Shown here: piece after piece, positions 26,779 to 38,905 of the stretch
How the letters are laid out: each line of letters begins with the position of its first letter
How positions within the stretch are numbered: the first letter of the stretch is position 1
Assembly: GCF_030161575.1 (NCBI RefSeq)
Contig: NZ_BSUL01000001.1
Location: forward strand, 124,001 to 188,000
Reading direction: 5' to 3'
DNA length: 64,000 nt
Source: Arenivirga flava
Lineage (GTDB): Bacteria; Actinomycetota; Actinomycetes; Actinomycetales; Microbacteriaceae
Position numbers and translations under genes: made by a program
The notes under the pieces: model-generated
What the model was told of the DNA's origin: nothing
Seen by the model: only the letters and a program-made list of their open reading frames with translations
The model's database searches: none

Positions 26779-27077
26779 CCGAGGCGCAGCACCCGCGGCA
26801 TGCGCTCGACGATCAGCTGACCGCCCCCATCCGGCTCAGCATCATGGCTGCGCTCGACAAGCTGGACGAGGTCGACTTCGCCGCGCTGCGGGACGCCATC
26901 GAGCTGAGCGACTCGGTGCTCAGCAAGCAGCTGGCCCAGCTCGAGACCGCCGGCTACGTGTCGCTGCGCAAGGGCTACGTGGGCAAGCGCCCGCGCACCT
27001 GGGCCAGCGCGACGAAGGCAGGCCGCTCGGCGCTCGCCGCCCACCTGGCGGCGCTGCGCGCCCTCACGGGGCTCTGA
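26775..27077 (+). CDS. Winged-helix transcriptional regulator
   Basis: 100-aa DNA-binding protein, essentially one winged helix: APIRLSIMAALDKLDEVDFA, recognition helix SDSVLSKQLAQLETAGYV, wing KGYVGKRPRTWA. This is the ArsR/MarR-like 'HTH_27' layout. It probably binds the repeats at 26066-26116 and regulates its own operon with the two membrane genes. Signal unknown. Confidence 0.8.
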   Translation: MTEAQHPRHALDDQLTAPIRLSIMAALDKLDEVDFAALRDAIELSDSVLSKQLAQLETAGYVSLRKGYVGKRPRTWASATKAGRSALAAHLAALRALTGL

Positions 27078-27125
27078 CGGGGCTCTGGCCGGGCGGGCCG
27101 CAGCAGTCCCGCATCCGCTCCGGGC

Positions 27126-27131
27126 TACCAT
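27126..27131 (+). promoter_or_regulatory. Possible -10 element of sua5
   Basis: TACCAT with nine bases to the ATG at 27141; no Shine-Dalgarno. Confidence 0.35.
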
Positions 27132-27140
27132 GGGCTGGAC

Positions 27141-27824
27141 ATGCCCTCCATCCACGACGCCTCCTCGCCGGAGGATCTGCTCTCCGGCGCCCGGCTCGCC
27201 CGCACCGCTCTCGGGCGCGGCGAGCTCGTCGTGCTCCCCACCGACACGGTCTACGGGGTGGCCGCCGACGCCTTCCAGCCGGCGGCGGTGCAGCGCCTGC
27301 TCGACGCCAAGGGGCGGGGCCGTCAATCGCCGCCGCCGGTGCTCGTGCCCGACTTCGCCACGATGGACGCCCTCGCCGAGACGGTGCCGGATGCGGCCCG
27401 CAAGCTCGCCGAGGCCTTCTGGCCCGGAGGGCTCACCCTGGTGCTGCCCGCCCGCGCCTCGCTGAGCTGGGACCTGGGGGAGACCCGCGGCACCGTCGCG
27501 CTGCGGATGCCCGACCACGCCGTCGCCCGCGAGCTGCTCGCCGCGACCGGTCCGCTCGCCGTCTCCTCGGCGAACCTCACGGGCCAGCCGGCGGCGCGCA
27601 CCGCGCAGCGGGCGCAGGAGATGCTCGGCGATTCGGTCGCCGTGTACCTCGACGCGGGCGAGGTCGGCGCCGATGCCGTGCCCGGTCGCGACAACGGCTC
27701 CACCATCGTCGACGCCACCGCGCTGCCCGACGGGCCGCTGCGCATCCTGCGCCAGGGCGTCATCCCGCTCGTGCAGCTCGAGGCCGTGCTCGACGGCGCG
27801 GCGCGGTTCGAGAGCGGCGTCTAG
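27141..27824 (+). CDS. L-threonylcarbamoyladenylate synthase (Sua5/YrdC family)
   Basis: 227-aa enzyme making threonylcarbamoyl-AMP for the t6A37 modification of ANN-decoding tRNAs. Family blocks: GELVVLPTDTVYGVAADAF, AFWPGGLTLVL, GTVALRMPDH, PLAVSSANLTGQPA, DNGSTIVD and LRILRQG. It has the YrdC catalytic domain but not the C-terminal Sua5 extension. It sits downstream of prmC as in most actinobacteria and overlaps the next start by one base (TAGTG). Confidence 0.93.
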   Translation: MPSIHDASSPEDLLSGARLARTALGRGELVVLPTDTVYGVAADAFQPAAVQRLLDAKGRGRQSPPPVLVPDFATMDALAETVPDAARKLAEAFWPGGLTLVLPARASLSWDLGETRGTVALRMPDHAVARELLAATGPLAVSSANLTGQPAARTAQRAQEMLGDSVAVYLDAGEVGADAVPGRDNGSTIVDATALPDGPLRILRQGVIPLVQLEAVLDGAARFESGV

Positions 27825-29002
27825 TGTTCTACGTCCTCACCGCGCTCGTCGCGGCCGGCACCGCGTTCGTCTTCAGCATCGTCATCTGGAAGCTCGCGCT
27901 CAAGTACCGCCTCCATCCCGCGGTCCGCGAGCGCGACGTGCACACGCAGCCGACGCCGCGCCTCGGCGGCATCGCGATGTTCATCGGCGTGCTCGTCGCG
28001 TTCGCCTTCGCCTCGCAGGTGCCCTGGTTCGATCTCGTCTTCGCCGATCCCGGGCCCATCCTCGCGATCCTCGGCTCGGCGCTCATCATCGTGCTGGTCG
28101 GCGTCGCCGACGACATCTGGGACCTCGACTGGATGACCAAGCTGGCCGCCCAGATCATCGCCGCGGGCCTGCTCGCCTGGCAGGGGGTGGCCATCGTGTC
28201 ACTGCCCATCGGCGGCGTCGCCGTCGGCAGCTCGACCATGTCGCTGATCGGCACGATCCTCGTCGTGGTCGTCGTCATGAACGCGGTCAACTTCATCGAC
28301 GGCCTCGATGGGCTGGTGGCCGGCGTCGTCATCATCGGCAACGGCGTCTTCTTCCTCTACACCTTCGTGCTCACGCGGGTGATCGGCGAGGCCGAGTACT
28401 TCAACCTCTCCGCGCTCATCAGCGTCATCCTGGTCGGCGCGTGCCTCGGCTTCCTGCCGCTCAACTGGCATCCGGCGAAGATGTTCATGGGGGATGCGGG
28501 CGCCCTGCTGTCGGGTCTGCTCATGGCCGCATCCGCCATCTCCGTCACCGGCCAGATCAGCGTGCCGGCGGTCGTCGCCGAGCGCACGCTGCTGCTGCCG
28601 GCCTTTATCCCCGTGGTGCTGCCGCTCGCGATCCTCATCCTGCCGCTGCTCGACTTCTCGCTCGCGGTGCTGCGCCGCCTGCGCGCCGGCAAGTCGCCGT
28701 TCGCGGCGGACCGCATGCACATCCACCACCGCCTGCTCGACCTCGGTCACAGCCACTTCCACGCGGTGCTGCTGTTCTACGGCTGGACCGCCGTCGTCTC
28801 CGTCGGCTGCCTGCTGTTCCTCTTCCTCGACTGGCGGCTCGCGCTGACGCTGATCGGCCTCGGCATCGCGGCCTGCACGGTCGTGACCGTCGCCCCGGTC
28901 GCCGCCAACCACCGCCGCCGCATCGCCGAGGAGCGCGCCGCGGCCCTCGCGCCCGCCGGCGCCTCCCCAGCGCCCCCGAACCCCGCCCAGGAGCACCCGT
29001 GA
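27824..29002 (+). CDS. wecA: Undecaprenyl-phosphate N-acetylglucosaminyl 1-phosphate transferase-like (WecA/TagO type)
   Basis: 392-aa polytopic transferase that starts a lipid-linked glycan by moving a sugar-1-phosphate from its UDP-sugar to undecaprenyl/decaprenyl phosphate. Signature loops: DDIWDLDWMTK (about residue 95), NFIDGLDGL (155-163), FMGDAGAL, and the UDP-GlcNAc-type basic loop HIHHRLLDLGHSH (about 299). The last loop separates WecA/TagO from MraY. GTG start overlapping the sua5 stop; it lies just upstream of the atp genes as in many actinobacteria. Confidence 0.9.
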   Translation: MFYVLTALVAAGTAFVFSIVIWKLALKYRLHPAVRERDVHTQPTPRLGGIAMFIGVLVAFAFASQVPWFDLVFADPGPILAILGSALIIVLVGVADDIWDLDWMTKLAAQIIAAGLLAWQGVAIVSLPIGGVAVGSSTMSLIGTILVVVVVMNAVNFIDGLDGLVAGVVIIGNGVFFLYTFVLTRVIGEAEYFNLSALISVILVGACLGFLPLNWHPAKMFMGDAGALLSGLLMAASAISVTGQISVPAVVAERTLLLPAFIPVVLPLAILILPLLDFSLAVLRRLRAGKSPFAADRMHIHHRLLDLGHSHFHAVLLFYGWTAVVSVGCLLFLFLDWRLALTLIGLGIAACTVVTVAPVAANHRRRIAEERAAALAPAGASPAPPNPAQEHP

Positions 29003-29445
29003 ACGCCAGCATCGTCTTCCGCCGAGCCCTCGTGCTCTCCCTCGTCCTCGCCGCCGTCATCGCGGTCGTCGGCGGGGTGGTCTCCGGTCTGATCGTGGGC
29101 CAGGACGGAGTGATCAGCGTGCTGATCGGCACGGCGATGGCGGTCGTCTTCGCCGGCGTCACGGTCGTCAGCCTCATCGTGGCGATCAAGTACGACATCA
29201 CCGTGTTCTTCGGCATCATCATGGGCGCGTGGCTGCTCAAGGCGGTGCTGTTCATCGTCGTGCTGGTGCTCCTGCGCGATGCCGCCTTCATCCACGACTG
29301 GAGCCTCTTCCTGTCGATCGTCGCCGCAGTCGTGGGCACGCTGGTGATCGACGCCGTCGTCGTCGCCAAGGGCCGCCTCGGCTACGTCAGCGATGTGGAG
29401 CTGCCGGGCGCGCCGAGCAGTGACAAGACCGACCATCAGGCCTGA
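28999..29445 (+). CDS. AtpI-like membrane protein upstream of the ATP synthase operon
   Basis: 148-aa protein with four membrane helices in two hairpins and a short charged C-terminus (SSDKTDHQA). Sequence similarity to AtpI is slight, but size, topology and position before atpB fit. AtpI helps c-ring assembly or Mg uptake in other bacteria. GTG start overlaps the upstream stop (GTGA). A short inverted repeat GGTGCATTCCTGCACC (29463-29478) follows. Confidence 0.7.
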   Translation: MNASIVFRRALVLSLVLAAVIAVVGGVVSGLIVGQDGVISVLIGTAMAVVFAGVTVVSLIVAIKYDITVFFGIIMGAWLLKAVLFIVVLVLLRDAAFIHDWSLFLSIVAAVVGTLVIDAVVVAKGRLGYVSDVELPGAPSSDKTDHQA

Positions 29446-29499
29446 TCGAGCGGATGCGGTGAGGTGCATTCCTGCACCCACTGCAACATGCCCCGCTGA

Positions 29500-29529
29500 T
29501 TCGACGTGACGTCGAACCCGCTGGTACTG
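29500..29529 (+). promoter_or_regulatory. Candidate promoter and palindrome of the atp operon
   Basis: TTCGAC (29500-29505), 18 bp, TACTGT (29524-29529) could be -35/-10. The -35 lies in the perfect palindrome TTCGACGTGACGTCGAA (29500-29516), which may be an operator. The expected leader to atpB is roughly 90 nt. Confidence 0.45.
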
Positions 29530-29627
29530 TTGACCCGATTGCGTCGCGGCCGTTGCCGCCTGGCGGATCGCACCACAATCCCAACGCTCATGTGCCGTCG
29601 CACATGCCCCGATCACAGGAGAGAGCG

Positions 29628-30708
<1,081 letters not shown>

Positions 30709-30722
30709 GGGCGGGACCCCAT

Positions 30723-31271
30723 ATGGTCAGCATGATCCTTGCGGCTGAGGAGGGCGCGGTCACGAACCCGTTCCTCCCCGCCGACTACGACATCATCTGG
30801 TCTGCGGTCGTCTTCGTCGTCATCGCCGCCTTCTTCGGGTTCTACGCGATCCCGAAGTTCCGCAAGATCCTCGACGACCGCGCCGCGGTCATCGAGGGCG
30901 GGATCGCCAAGGCGGAGAACGCGCAGGCCGAGGCCGCGGCCCAGCTCGAGAAGTACAACCAGCTTCTCGCCGAGGGACGCGCCGAGGCTGCGGAGATCCG
31001 CGAGAAGTCGCGCGCCGAGGGCGCCGCGATCCTCGCGGAGCTCAAGGAGCAGGCGCAGGCCGAGTCGGCCCGCATCCTCGCCAACGCGCAGACCCAGATC
31101 GAGGCCGAGCGTCAGGCCGCCCTCGTCTCCCTGCGCGCCGAGGTGGGCACCCTCGCGATCGATCTCGCCTCGCGCGTGGTCGGCGAGACCCTGACCGACG
31201 ACAAGAAGGCCGCCGGCCTCGTGGACCGCTTCCTCGCGGACCTCGAGACCAGCGAGTCGGCGAAGGCCTGA
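30723..31271 (+). CDS. atpF: ATP synthase subunit b
   Basis: 182-aa peripheral-stalk subunit: a membrane helix (IIWSAVVFVVIAAFFGFYAIP), then a long Ala/Glu/Lys/Arg-rich helix that dimerises and reaches up to subunit delta. It lies 14 bases after atpE and two bases before atpH. Confidence 0.95.
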   Translation: MVSMILAAEEGAVTNPFLPADYDIIWSAVVFVVIAAFFGFYAIPKFRKILDDRAAVIEGGIAKAENAQAEAAAQLEKYNQLLAEGRAEAAEIREKSRAEGAAILAELKEQAQAESARILANAQTQIEAERQAALVSLRAEVGTLAIDLASRVVGETLTDDKKAAGLVDRFLADLETSESAKA

Positions 31272-31273
31272 TC

Positions 31274-32068
31274 GTGGGCAGCGCAACCAGGGAGGCCCTC
31301 GCGCTCTCCCGCGCGGCTCTGGCCGATGCGGGCAAGCCGAGCCTCGCCGCCGCGGAGGAGCTGCTCGCAGCCGCCCGAGCGGTGGGCGGGTCCGCGCAGC
31401 TGCGCGGACTGCTCGCCGACCCCGAGCTCGATGCGGACCGCAAGCAGGCGCTCGTCGAGAGCATCTTCGGCGCGAAGCTGGGGTCGCAGGCCAAGGGCCT
31501 GCTGCTGAGTCTCGTGGGCCGTCGCTGGTCGCGTTCGGAGGACCTGCTCGAGGGCATCGAGGAGATCGGCATCCGGGTGGCCGCGGGCTCCGCGCCCGCG
31601 CGCACGGCGGTCGACTCCGAACTGTTCGCCTTCCTGCGCGCCGTGGCCGGCGACGCCGAGCTCGAGCTCGCGCTGAGCAGCAAGCTCGGTGCTCCCGAGG
31701 CCAAGGCCGGCGTCGTCAGCGAGCTGCTCGAGGGCAAGGCGCACGCGACGACCATCGCGATCCTGCGGCACCTGGTGCAGCAGCCGCGCGGTCGCCGCAT
31801 CCGTCCGCTCATCGAGGCCGCGGCCGACATCGTCGCCGACCAGGCCGGCAGCGAGGTGGCCACGGTCACCGCCGCCGCGCCGCTGAGCCCCGCGCAGCGC
31901 AAGCGGCTCGAGGAAGGCCTCACCGCCTCCCGCGGCCGCTCGTTCCGCGTGCAGGTCGTGGTCGACCCGTCGATCATCGGCGGGCTGCGCGTGCGCATCG
32001 GCGACGAGGTCGTCGACGGCACCGTGGCCAGCAGGCTCCAGGACCTCAAGCTCGCCCTCGCGAGCTGA
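31274..32068 (+). CDS. atpH: ATP synthase subunit delta
   Basis: 264-aa F1 delta subunit that ties the peripheral stalk to the top of the alpha3beta3 head. Six-helix N-terminal domain, then C-terminal [22 protein letters not shown], the family signature. Longer than the E. coli protein (177 aa), as is usual in actinobacteria. GTG start. Confidence 0.94.
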   Translation: MGSATREALALSRAALADAGKPSLAAAEELLAAARAVGGSAQLRGLLADPELDADRKQALVESIFGAKLGSQAKGLLLSLVGRRWSRSEDLLEGIEEIGIRVAAGSAPARTAVDSELFAFLRAVAGDAELELALSSKLGAPEAKAGVVSELLEGKAHATTIAILRHLVQQPRGRRIRPLIEAAADIVADQAGSEVATVTAAAPLSPAQRKRLEEGLTASRGRSFRVQVVVDPSIIGGLRVRIGDEVVDGTVASRLQDLKLALAS

Positions 32069-32120
32069 CGTTCTTCCAGACATCCCGAGGCCGTGGGCCT
32101 CGACAAGCAGAGAGACAGTG

Positions 32121-33746
32121 ATGGCAGAGATCACGATCAGCCCGGACGAGATCCGGAGCGCGCTCAAGGACTTCGTCGGGTCCTACGAGCCCGGCAAGGC
32201 TTCCACCACCGAGGTCGGCCGCGTCACCGACGCCGGCGACGGCATCGCGCACGTCGAGGGCCTCCCCGGCGTCATGGCCAACGAGCTCATCCGCTTCGCG
32301 GACGGCACCCTCGGCCTCGCCCAGAACCTGGACGAGAACGAGATCGGCGTCATCGTGCTCGGCGAGTTCACCGGCATCGAGGAGGGCATGGAGGTGACCC
32401 GCACCGGCGAGGTCCTCTCCGTCCCCGTAGGCGAGGGCTACCTCGGTCGCGTCGTCGACCCGCTCGGCCAGCCGATCGACGGCCTCGGTGACATCGCCTC
32501 GAGCGGCCGCCGCGCCCTCGAGCTGCAGGCACCGGGCGTCATGGCGCGCAAGTCGGTGCACGAGCCGATGCAGACGGGCATCAAGGCGATCGACGCCATG
32601 ATCCCGATCGGCCGCGGCCAGCGTCAGCTGATCATCGGCGACCGCCAGACCGGCAAGACGGCCATCGCGATCGACACGATCATCAACCAGAAGGCCAACT
32701 GGGAGTCGGGCGACGTCGACAAGCAGGTCCGCTGCATCTACGTCGCGATCGGCCAGAAGGGCTCGACCATCGCCTCGGTGAAAGGCGCGCTCGAGGACGC
32801 CGGAGCGATGGAGTACACCACCATCGTCGCGGCCCCCGCTTCCGACCCGGCCGGCTTCAAGTACCTCGCGCCCTACACCGGTTCGGCCATCGGCCAGCAG
32901 TGGATGTACGAGGGCAAGCACGTCCTGATCATCTTCGACGACCTGTCGAAGCAGGCCGAGGCCTATCGCGCCGTATCGCTCCTCCTGCGCCGTCCGCCGG
33001 GACGCGAGGCCTACCCGGGCGACGTGTTCTACCTGCACTCCCGTCTGCTGGAGCGTTGCGCCAAGCTCTCGGACGAGCTCGGCGCCGGCTCGATGACCGG
33101 CCTGCCGATCATCGAGACCAAGGCGAACGACGTCTCGGCGTACATCCCGACCAACGTGATCTCGATCACCGACGGCCAGATCTTCCTTCAGTCCGACCTC
33201 TTCAACGCCAACCAGCGTCCTGCGGTCGACGTGGGCATCTCGGTCTCGCGCGTCGGCGGCGACGCCCAGGTGAAGTCGATCAAGAAGGTCTCCGGCACGC
33301 TCAAGCTCGAGCTCGCGCAGTACCGCTCGCTCGAGGCCTTCGCGATGTTCGCGTCGGACCTCGACCAGGCCAGCCGCCGTCAGCTCGCCCGAGGCGCCCG
33401 CCTCACCGAGCTGCTGAAGCAGCCGCAGTACTCGCCGTTCCCGGTGGAGGAGCAGGTCGTCTCGATCTGGGCCGGCACCAACGGCAAGCTCGACGAGATC
33501 CCCGTCGAGGACGTGCTGCGCTTCGAGGCCGAGCTGATCGACTACCTCAAGCGCAACACCGAGGTGCTCGACAACCTGCGCAAGACCAACGTGCTGGACG
33601 ACGACACCCTGGCGGCGCTCAAGGCCGGCACGGACGCCTTCCTCAAGGAGTTCCAGCCGGGTTCGGCCGCTCCCGTCGACACGGCCGCCGAGGCCGCGGA
33701 CGAGTCGGACGTGAACCAGGCACAGATCGTCAAGGGCCGCCGCTAA
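32121..33746 (+). CDS. atpA: ATP synthase subunit alpha
   Basis: 541-aa non-catalytic nucleotide-binding subunit. Walker A GDRQTGKT (about 173-180), Walker [17 protein letters not shown], and [27 protein letters not shown] with the conserved arginine finger region. ATG at 32121 is preferred over the adjacent GTG at 32118 because AGAGAGACA precedes it. The C-terminal 30 residues are an acidic tail common in actinobacteria. Two hairpins follow before atpG. Confidence 0.97.
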   Translation: MAEITISPDEIRSALKDFVGSYEPGKASTTEVGRVTDAGDGIAHVEGLPGVMANELIRFADGTLGLAQNLDENEIGVIVLGEFTGIEEGMEVTRTGEVLSVPVGEGYLGRVVDPLGQPIDGLGDIASSGRRALELQAPGVMARKSVHEPMQTGIKAIDAMIPIGRGQRQLIIGDRQTGKTAIAIDTIINQKANWESGDVDKQVRCIYVAIGQKGSTIASVKGALEDAGAMEYTTIVAAPASDPAGFKYLAPYTGSAIGQQWMYEGKHVLIIFDDLSKQAEAYRAVSLLLRRPPGREAYPGDVFYLHSRLLERCAKLSDELGAGSMTGLPIIETKANDVSAYIPTNVISITDGQIFLQSDLFNANQRPAVDVGISVSRVGGDAQVKSIKKVSGTLKLELAQYRSLEAFAMFASDLDQASRRQLARGARLTELLKQPQYSPFPVEEQVVSIWAGTNGKLDEIPVEDVLRFEAELIDYLKRNTEVLDNLRKTNVLDDDTLAALKAGTDAFLKEFQPGSAAPVDTAAEAADESDVNQAQIVKGRR

Positions 33747-36227
<2,481 letters not shown>

Positions 36228-36229
36228 TC

Positions 36230-36490
36230 GTGGCCGAGCTCAACGTCAGCGTCGTGTCGGCCGACCACGAGGTCTGGGCGGGTACCGCCTCCTCCGTGGT
36301 CGCCCGCACGACCGAGGGTGAGATCGGCTTCCTGCCGGGTCACGAGCCCGTGCTCGCGATCCTGGGCGCAGGCCAGGTCCGCATCACGCTCCCCAGCGGC
36401 GAGAAGCTCGTCGCGAACGCCGAGGACGGCTTCGTCTCGGTCGAGCACGACACCGTCACGGTCGTCGCGCGCGCCGCGTCGCTGGTCTGA
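36230..36490 (+). CDS. atpC: ATP synthase subunit epsilon
   Basis: 86-aa rotor subunit consisting mainly of the N-terminal beta-sandwich (LNVSVVSADHEVWAGTASSV, GEIGFLPGHEPVLAIL). The two C-terminal inhibitory helices of the E. coli protein are missing, as is usual in this group. GTG at 36230 two bases after atpD, with AGAAGGAG overlapping the atpD end. Last gene of the operon. Confidence 0.94.
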   Translation: MAELNVSVVSADHEVWAGTASSVVARTTEGEIGFLPGHEPVLAILGAGQVRITLPSGEKLVANAEDGFVSVEHDTVTVVARAASLV

Positions 36491-36506
36491 CCGCAGGGAT
36501 CGAACC

Positions 36507-37022
36507 GTGCTGATCGCCATGGCCGGCTTGCCGGGTTCCGGCAAGTCGACCCTGGCGGCGGCGATCGGCGCCGAGCTGCGCCTGCCCGTCGTCTCGGTGG
36601 ACCCCATCGAGGCGGCGATCCTGCGGGCGGGCATCGACGCCGGCCAGCCCACCGGGCTGGCCGCCTATCTCGTGGCCGAGGCCGCCGTGGAGCCGATCCT
36701 GGCTTCCGGCGGCCTCGGCGTCGTTCTGGACGCGGTCAACGCCGTCGGCCCCGCCCGCGACCAGTGGGTGGGCCTCGCCGAGCGCCAGGGCCGCGGCCTG
36801 CGCTTCCTCGAGGTCCACTGCTCCGACCCGGATCTGCATCGCGAGCGCCTCGAGGCGCGTCGCCGGCTCAGTCCTCCCGCTGCCGTGCACGCGGTCGAGG
36901 AGAGCCTGGACGAATGGGCCGAGTGGGACGGGGCCGCCGCGGGCGCACCGCGTCTGCGGCTCGACAGCGTGCATCCGCTCCCGGTGCTGCTCGAGCAGTC
37001 GCTCGCATTCCTGCGAGCGTGA
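36507..37022 (+). CDS. P-loop kinase-like ATPase
   Basis: 171-aa AAA_33-type protein: Walker A GLPGSGKST at residues 7-15, a DxxN/D region VVLDAVNAVG, and an Arg-rich lid (HRERLEARRRLSP). Similar to small-molecule kinases such as the YjdM/chloramphenicol-phosphotransferase-like group. Substrate unknown. GTG start 16 bases after atpC; its stop overlaps the next start. May be co-transcribed with the atp operon by read-through. Confidence 0.75.
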   Translation: MLIAMAGLPGSGKSTLAAAIGAELRLPVVSVDPIEAAILRAGIDAGQPTGLAAYLVAEAAVEPILASGGLGVVLDAVNAVGPARDQWVGLAERQGRGLRFLEVHCSDPDLHRERLEARRRLSPPAAVHAVEESLDEWAEWDGAAAGAPRLRLDSVHPLPVLLEQSLAFLRA

Positions 37023-37774
37023 TCCGCCTCATCCTCCCGCCCTCCGAGACCAAGCGCGAGGGCGGCGCTCCCGGCAGTGCGCTCGACCTGTCGCAGCTCG
37101 CGTTCCCGGAGCTCACGGCCGCGCGGGCCGCCGTCGTCGATGCCGCGGTCGAGCTGGCCGGCGACGCCGAGGCCACGGTCCGCGCCCTCAAGCTGGGTCC
37201 GAAGCAGGCCGATGAGGTGGCCCGCAACCGGGAGATCGCGACGTCGCCGACGATGCCCGCGCTGCACCGCTACACCGGGGTGCTCTACGACGCGCTCGAT
37301 GCGCCATCGCTGCCCGAGGACGCCTGGGAGCGCGCGCGCCGGTCGGTGCTCGTGCACTCCGCGCTGCTCGGACCGGTCGGCGCCGGCGACCCCGTGCCCG
37401 CCTACCGGCTCTCGCACGACTCCCGGCTGCCGGGACTGCCGCTGAAGCGGCACTGGCGAGCGGATGCGGCGGCCGCGCTGGCGGCGCTAGGCGAGCCCGT
37501 GCTCGACCTGCGCAGCGAGGGCTACGTCGGGCTGGGACCGCTGGACGGCGTCGCGGAGTCCGCGTACCTGCGCGTGGTCGCGGAGGGGCCGGACGGCCGC
37601 CGCCGCGCCCTCAACCACTTCAACAAGCAGGGCAAGGGCCGCTTCGTGCGCCGGCTGCTGCTGGACGGTGCCGAGCCCCGCGGCCTCGACGAGCTGCTCG
37701 ACTGGGCGGCCGGCGACGGCGTGCCGCTCGAGCGCACGGGGGAGCGCGAGCTCACCCTCGTCGCCGAGCACTGA
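37019..37774 (+). CDS. yaaA: YaaA-family (UPF0246) peroxide stress protein
   Basis: 251-aa member of the YaaA/DUF328 family, which limits intracellular iron damage under H2O2 stress and binds DNA in E. coli. N-terminal LILPPSETKREGG and late NHFNKQGKGRFVRRLL are the family blocks. GTG at 37019 overlaps the stop of the kinase-like gene. Followed by a 354-bp gap with repeat elements. Confidence 0.88.
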   Translation: MIRLILPPSETKREGGAPGSALDLSQLAFPELTAARAAVVDAAVELAGDAEATVRALKLGPKQADEVARNREIATSPTMPALHRYTGVLYDALDAPSLPEDAWERARRSVLVHSALLGPVGAGDPVPAYRLSHDSRLPGLPLKRHWRADAAAALAALGEPVLDLRSEGYVGLGPLDGVAESAYLRVVAEGPDGRRRALNHFNKQGKGRFVRRLLLDGAEPRGLDELLDWAAGDGVPLERTGERELTLVAEH

Positions 37775-37846
37775 TCCGCACGCCCACGCGTCCGCGCCCC
37801 ACCCGGCACCGCCTCCGCGCACCACCCCACACCTTCTCCGCCGCAC

Positions 37847-37925
37847 CAGAACGAAGGAGAAACTCGCGACACGCCGCGGTCCTCGACCGTGGCTCCGGCG
37901 AGTCGCGCAGATCTCCTTCATCTCG
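37847..37925. repeat. AAGGAGA palindromic element, copy A
   Basis: Imperfect inverted repeat: left arm 37847-37876 (AGAACGAAGGAGA then CTCGCGACACGCCG), right arm 37896-37925 (CGGCGAGTCGCGC then ATCTCCTTCATCTCG). Two related copies occur at 43538-43618 and 43822-43901. It lies between converging yaaA and rsmD. Confidence 0.75.
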
Positions 37926-38032
37926 GCGAGGTCGGTGCCTTTGGCGAGGTCGGGACCTTCGGCGAGGTCGGGGCCTTTGGCGAGGTCGGGACCTTTGGGG
38001 AGGGCAGGGCCAACGGCGAGGTCGGGGCCTTC
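37925..38032. repeat. 18-bp minisatellite, six units
   Basis: Six tandem units of GGCGAGGTCGGGRCCTTY (37925, 37943, 37961, 37979, 37997, 38015); unit five is diverged. It begins inside the right end of palindromic copy A. Open on both strands by chance of period 18, but no start or RBS supports a gene. The rest of the 37775-38128 gap shows no gene. Confidence 0.85.
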
Positions 38033-38128
38033 GCTGCGGCACACCGCGCAGGCGGCGGCGCGGCATGGGCGGCGGGTTGGGGCGCGCCGGCTCGGACGGG
38101 ATGACGGGCGCGGCGAGCGCCGGTCGCG

Positions 38129-38695
38129 TCAGGGGCGCGAGGCGAACCAGACGGTCGTGTCCCCGTAGTCGCGGCGACGCTCGAGCTCGAGCGCCTCGGG
38201 CCAGGTGGGCTCCGGGGCACGGCCCGAGCGCTCGACGAGCACGACCGCGTCCTCGGTGAGCCGCGCGGGCAGCGCCGCCAGCAGCACGGCGAGCTCGGGC
38301 TCGCCCAGCTCGTACGGCGGGTCGATGAGCACGAGGTCGAAGGCGTCGCCGCCGGTCTCGACGAACGCCTGCGCCGAGACCGCGGCCACGCGCACCTGCG
38401 AGGTCGCACCCCGCGGGGCGCGGGCGGAGACCTGCGCGGCGTTCGCCCGCGCGATCCTCGCCGCGGGCCCGTGCTTCTCGACGAGCACGACCTCGGCGGC
38501 GCCGCGGCTCAGCGCCTCGAGCCCCAGCGCTCCCGTGCCGGCGAAGAGGTCGAGCACGCGGGCGCCCTCGACGGCATCGCGCGACTCGAGGGCCGAGAAG
38601 AGCGCCTCGCGCACCCGGTCGCTGGTGGGGCGCGTGCCGGTGCGGGGGACCTGCAGCGCGAGCGATCCCGCGAAGCCGGCGATGATGCGGGTCAT
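38129..38695 (-). CDS. rsmD: 16S rRNA (guanine966-N2)-methyltransferase
   Basis: 188-aa SAM methyltransferase of the small ribosomal subunit. TRIIAGFAGSLALQVP opens the protein, VLDLFAGTGALGLEALSRGA is the SAM site, and the catalytic motif is LIDPPYELG. ATG at 38695 lies eight bases after TAGGCT; an in-frame ATG two codons upstream is too close to that -10. Normally paired with coaD, which here lies 2.5 kb away beyond recG, facing the other way. Confidence 0.92.
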   Translation of the reverse strand: MTRIIAGFAGSLALQVPRTGTRPTSDRVREALFSALESRDAVEGARVLDLFAGTGALGLEALSRGAAEVVLVEKHGPAARIARANAAQVSARAPRGATSQVRVAAVSAQAFVETGGDAFDLVLIDPPYELGEPELAVLLAALPARLTEDAVVLVERSGRAPEPTWPEALELERRRDYGDTTVWFASRP

Positions 38696-38905
38696 GGGCA
38701 TCGAGCCTAGCGGCGAGCGGATGCGCGGACGCGGCGGTCCGCATCCGCTCGGGCGGCGGTGCGTCAACCTGTCGAACCGACCCGTCGGTCCGCATCCGCT
38801 CGGGCGGCGGCGCGCCCGCCCTGCTGCGCGGACGCCGGGTCCGCATCCGCTCGACGGTCCGCCCCGCCGCGCGGGCGCGTCGGGGGTGCGCGATACGCTC
38901 GACGA
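38696..38905. repeat. Repeated GCATCCGCTCG-containing spacer between rsmD and recG
   Basis: The 210-bp divergent gap carries GGTCCGCATCCGCTCGGGCG twice (from 38738 and 38787) and GGTCCGCATCCGCTCG a third time (from about 38838), plus one inverted GAGCGGATGCG. No gene is seen. It holds the leaderless promoters TAGGCT (38709-38704, minus) for rsmD and TACGCT (38894-38899) for recG. Confidence 0.65.

Noticed and set aside
37925-38032. Tandem repeats considered as a CRISPR array
   Set aside because: Units are contiguous with no spacers, and no cas genes are in the window. The same applies to 43705-43832.
37889-38104. Open frame encoding GEVGAFGEVGTF repeats
   Set aside because: Openness follows from an 18-bp period; no RBS or promoter, and it sits between convergent genes.
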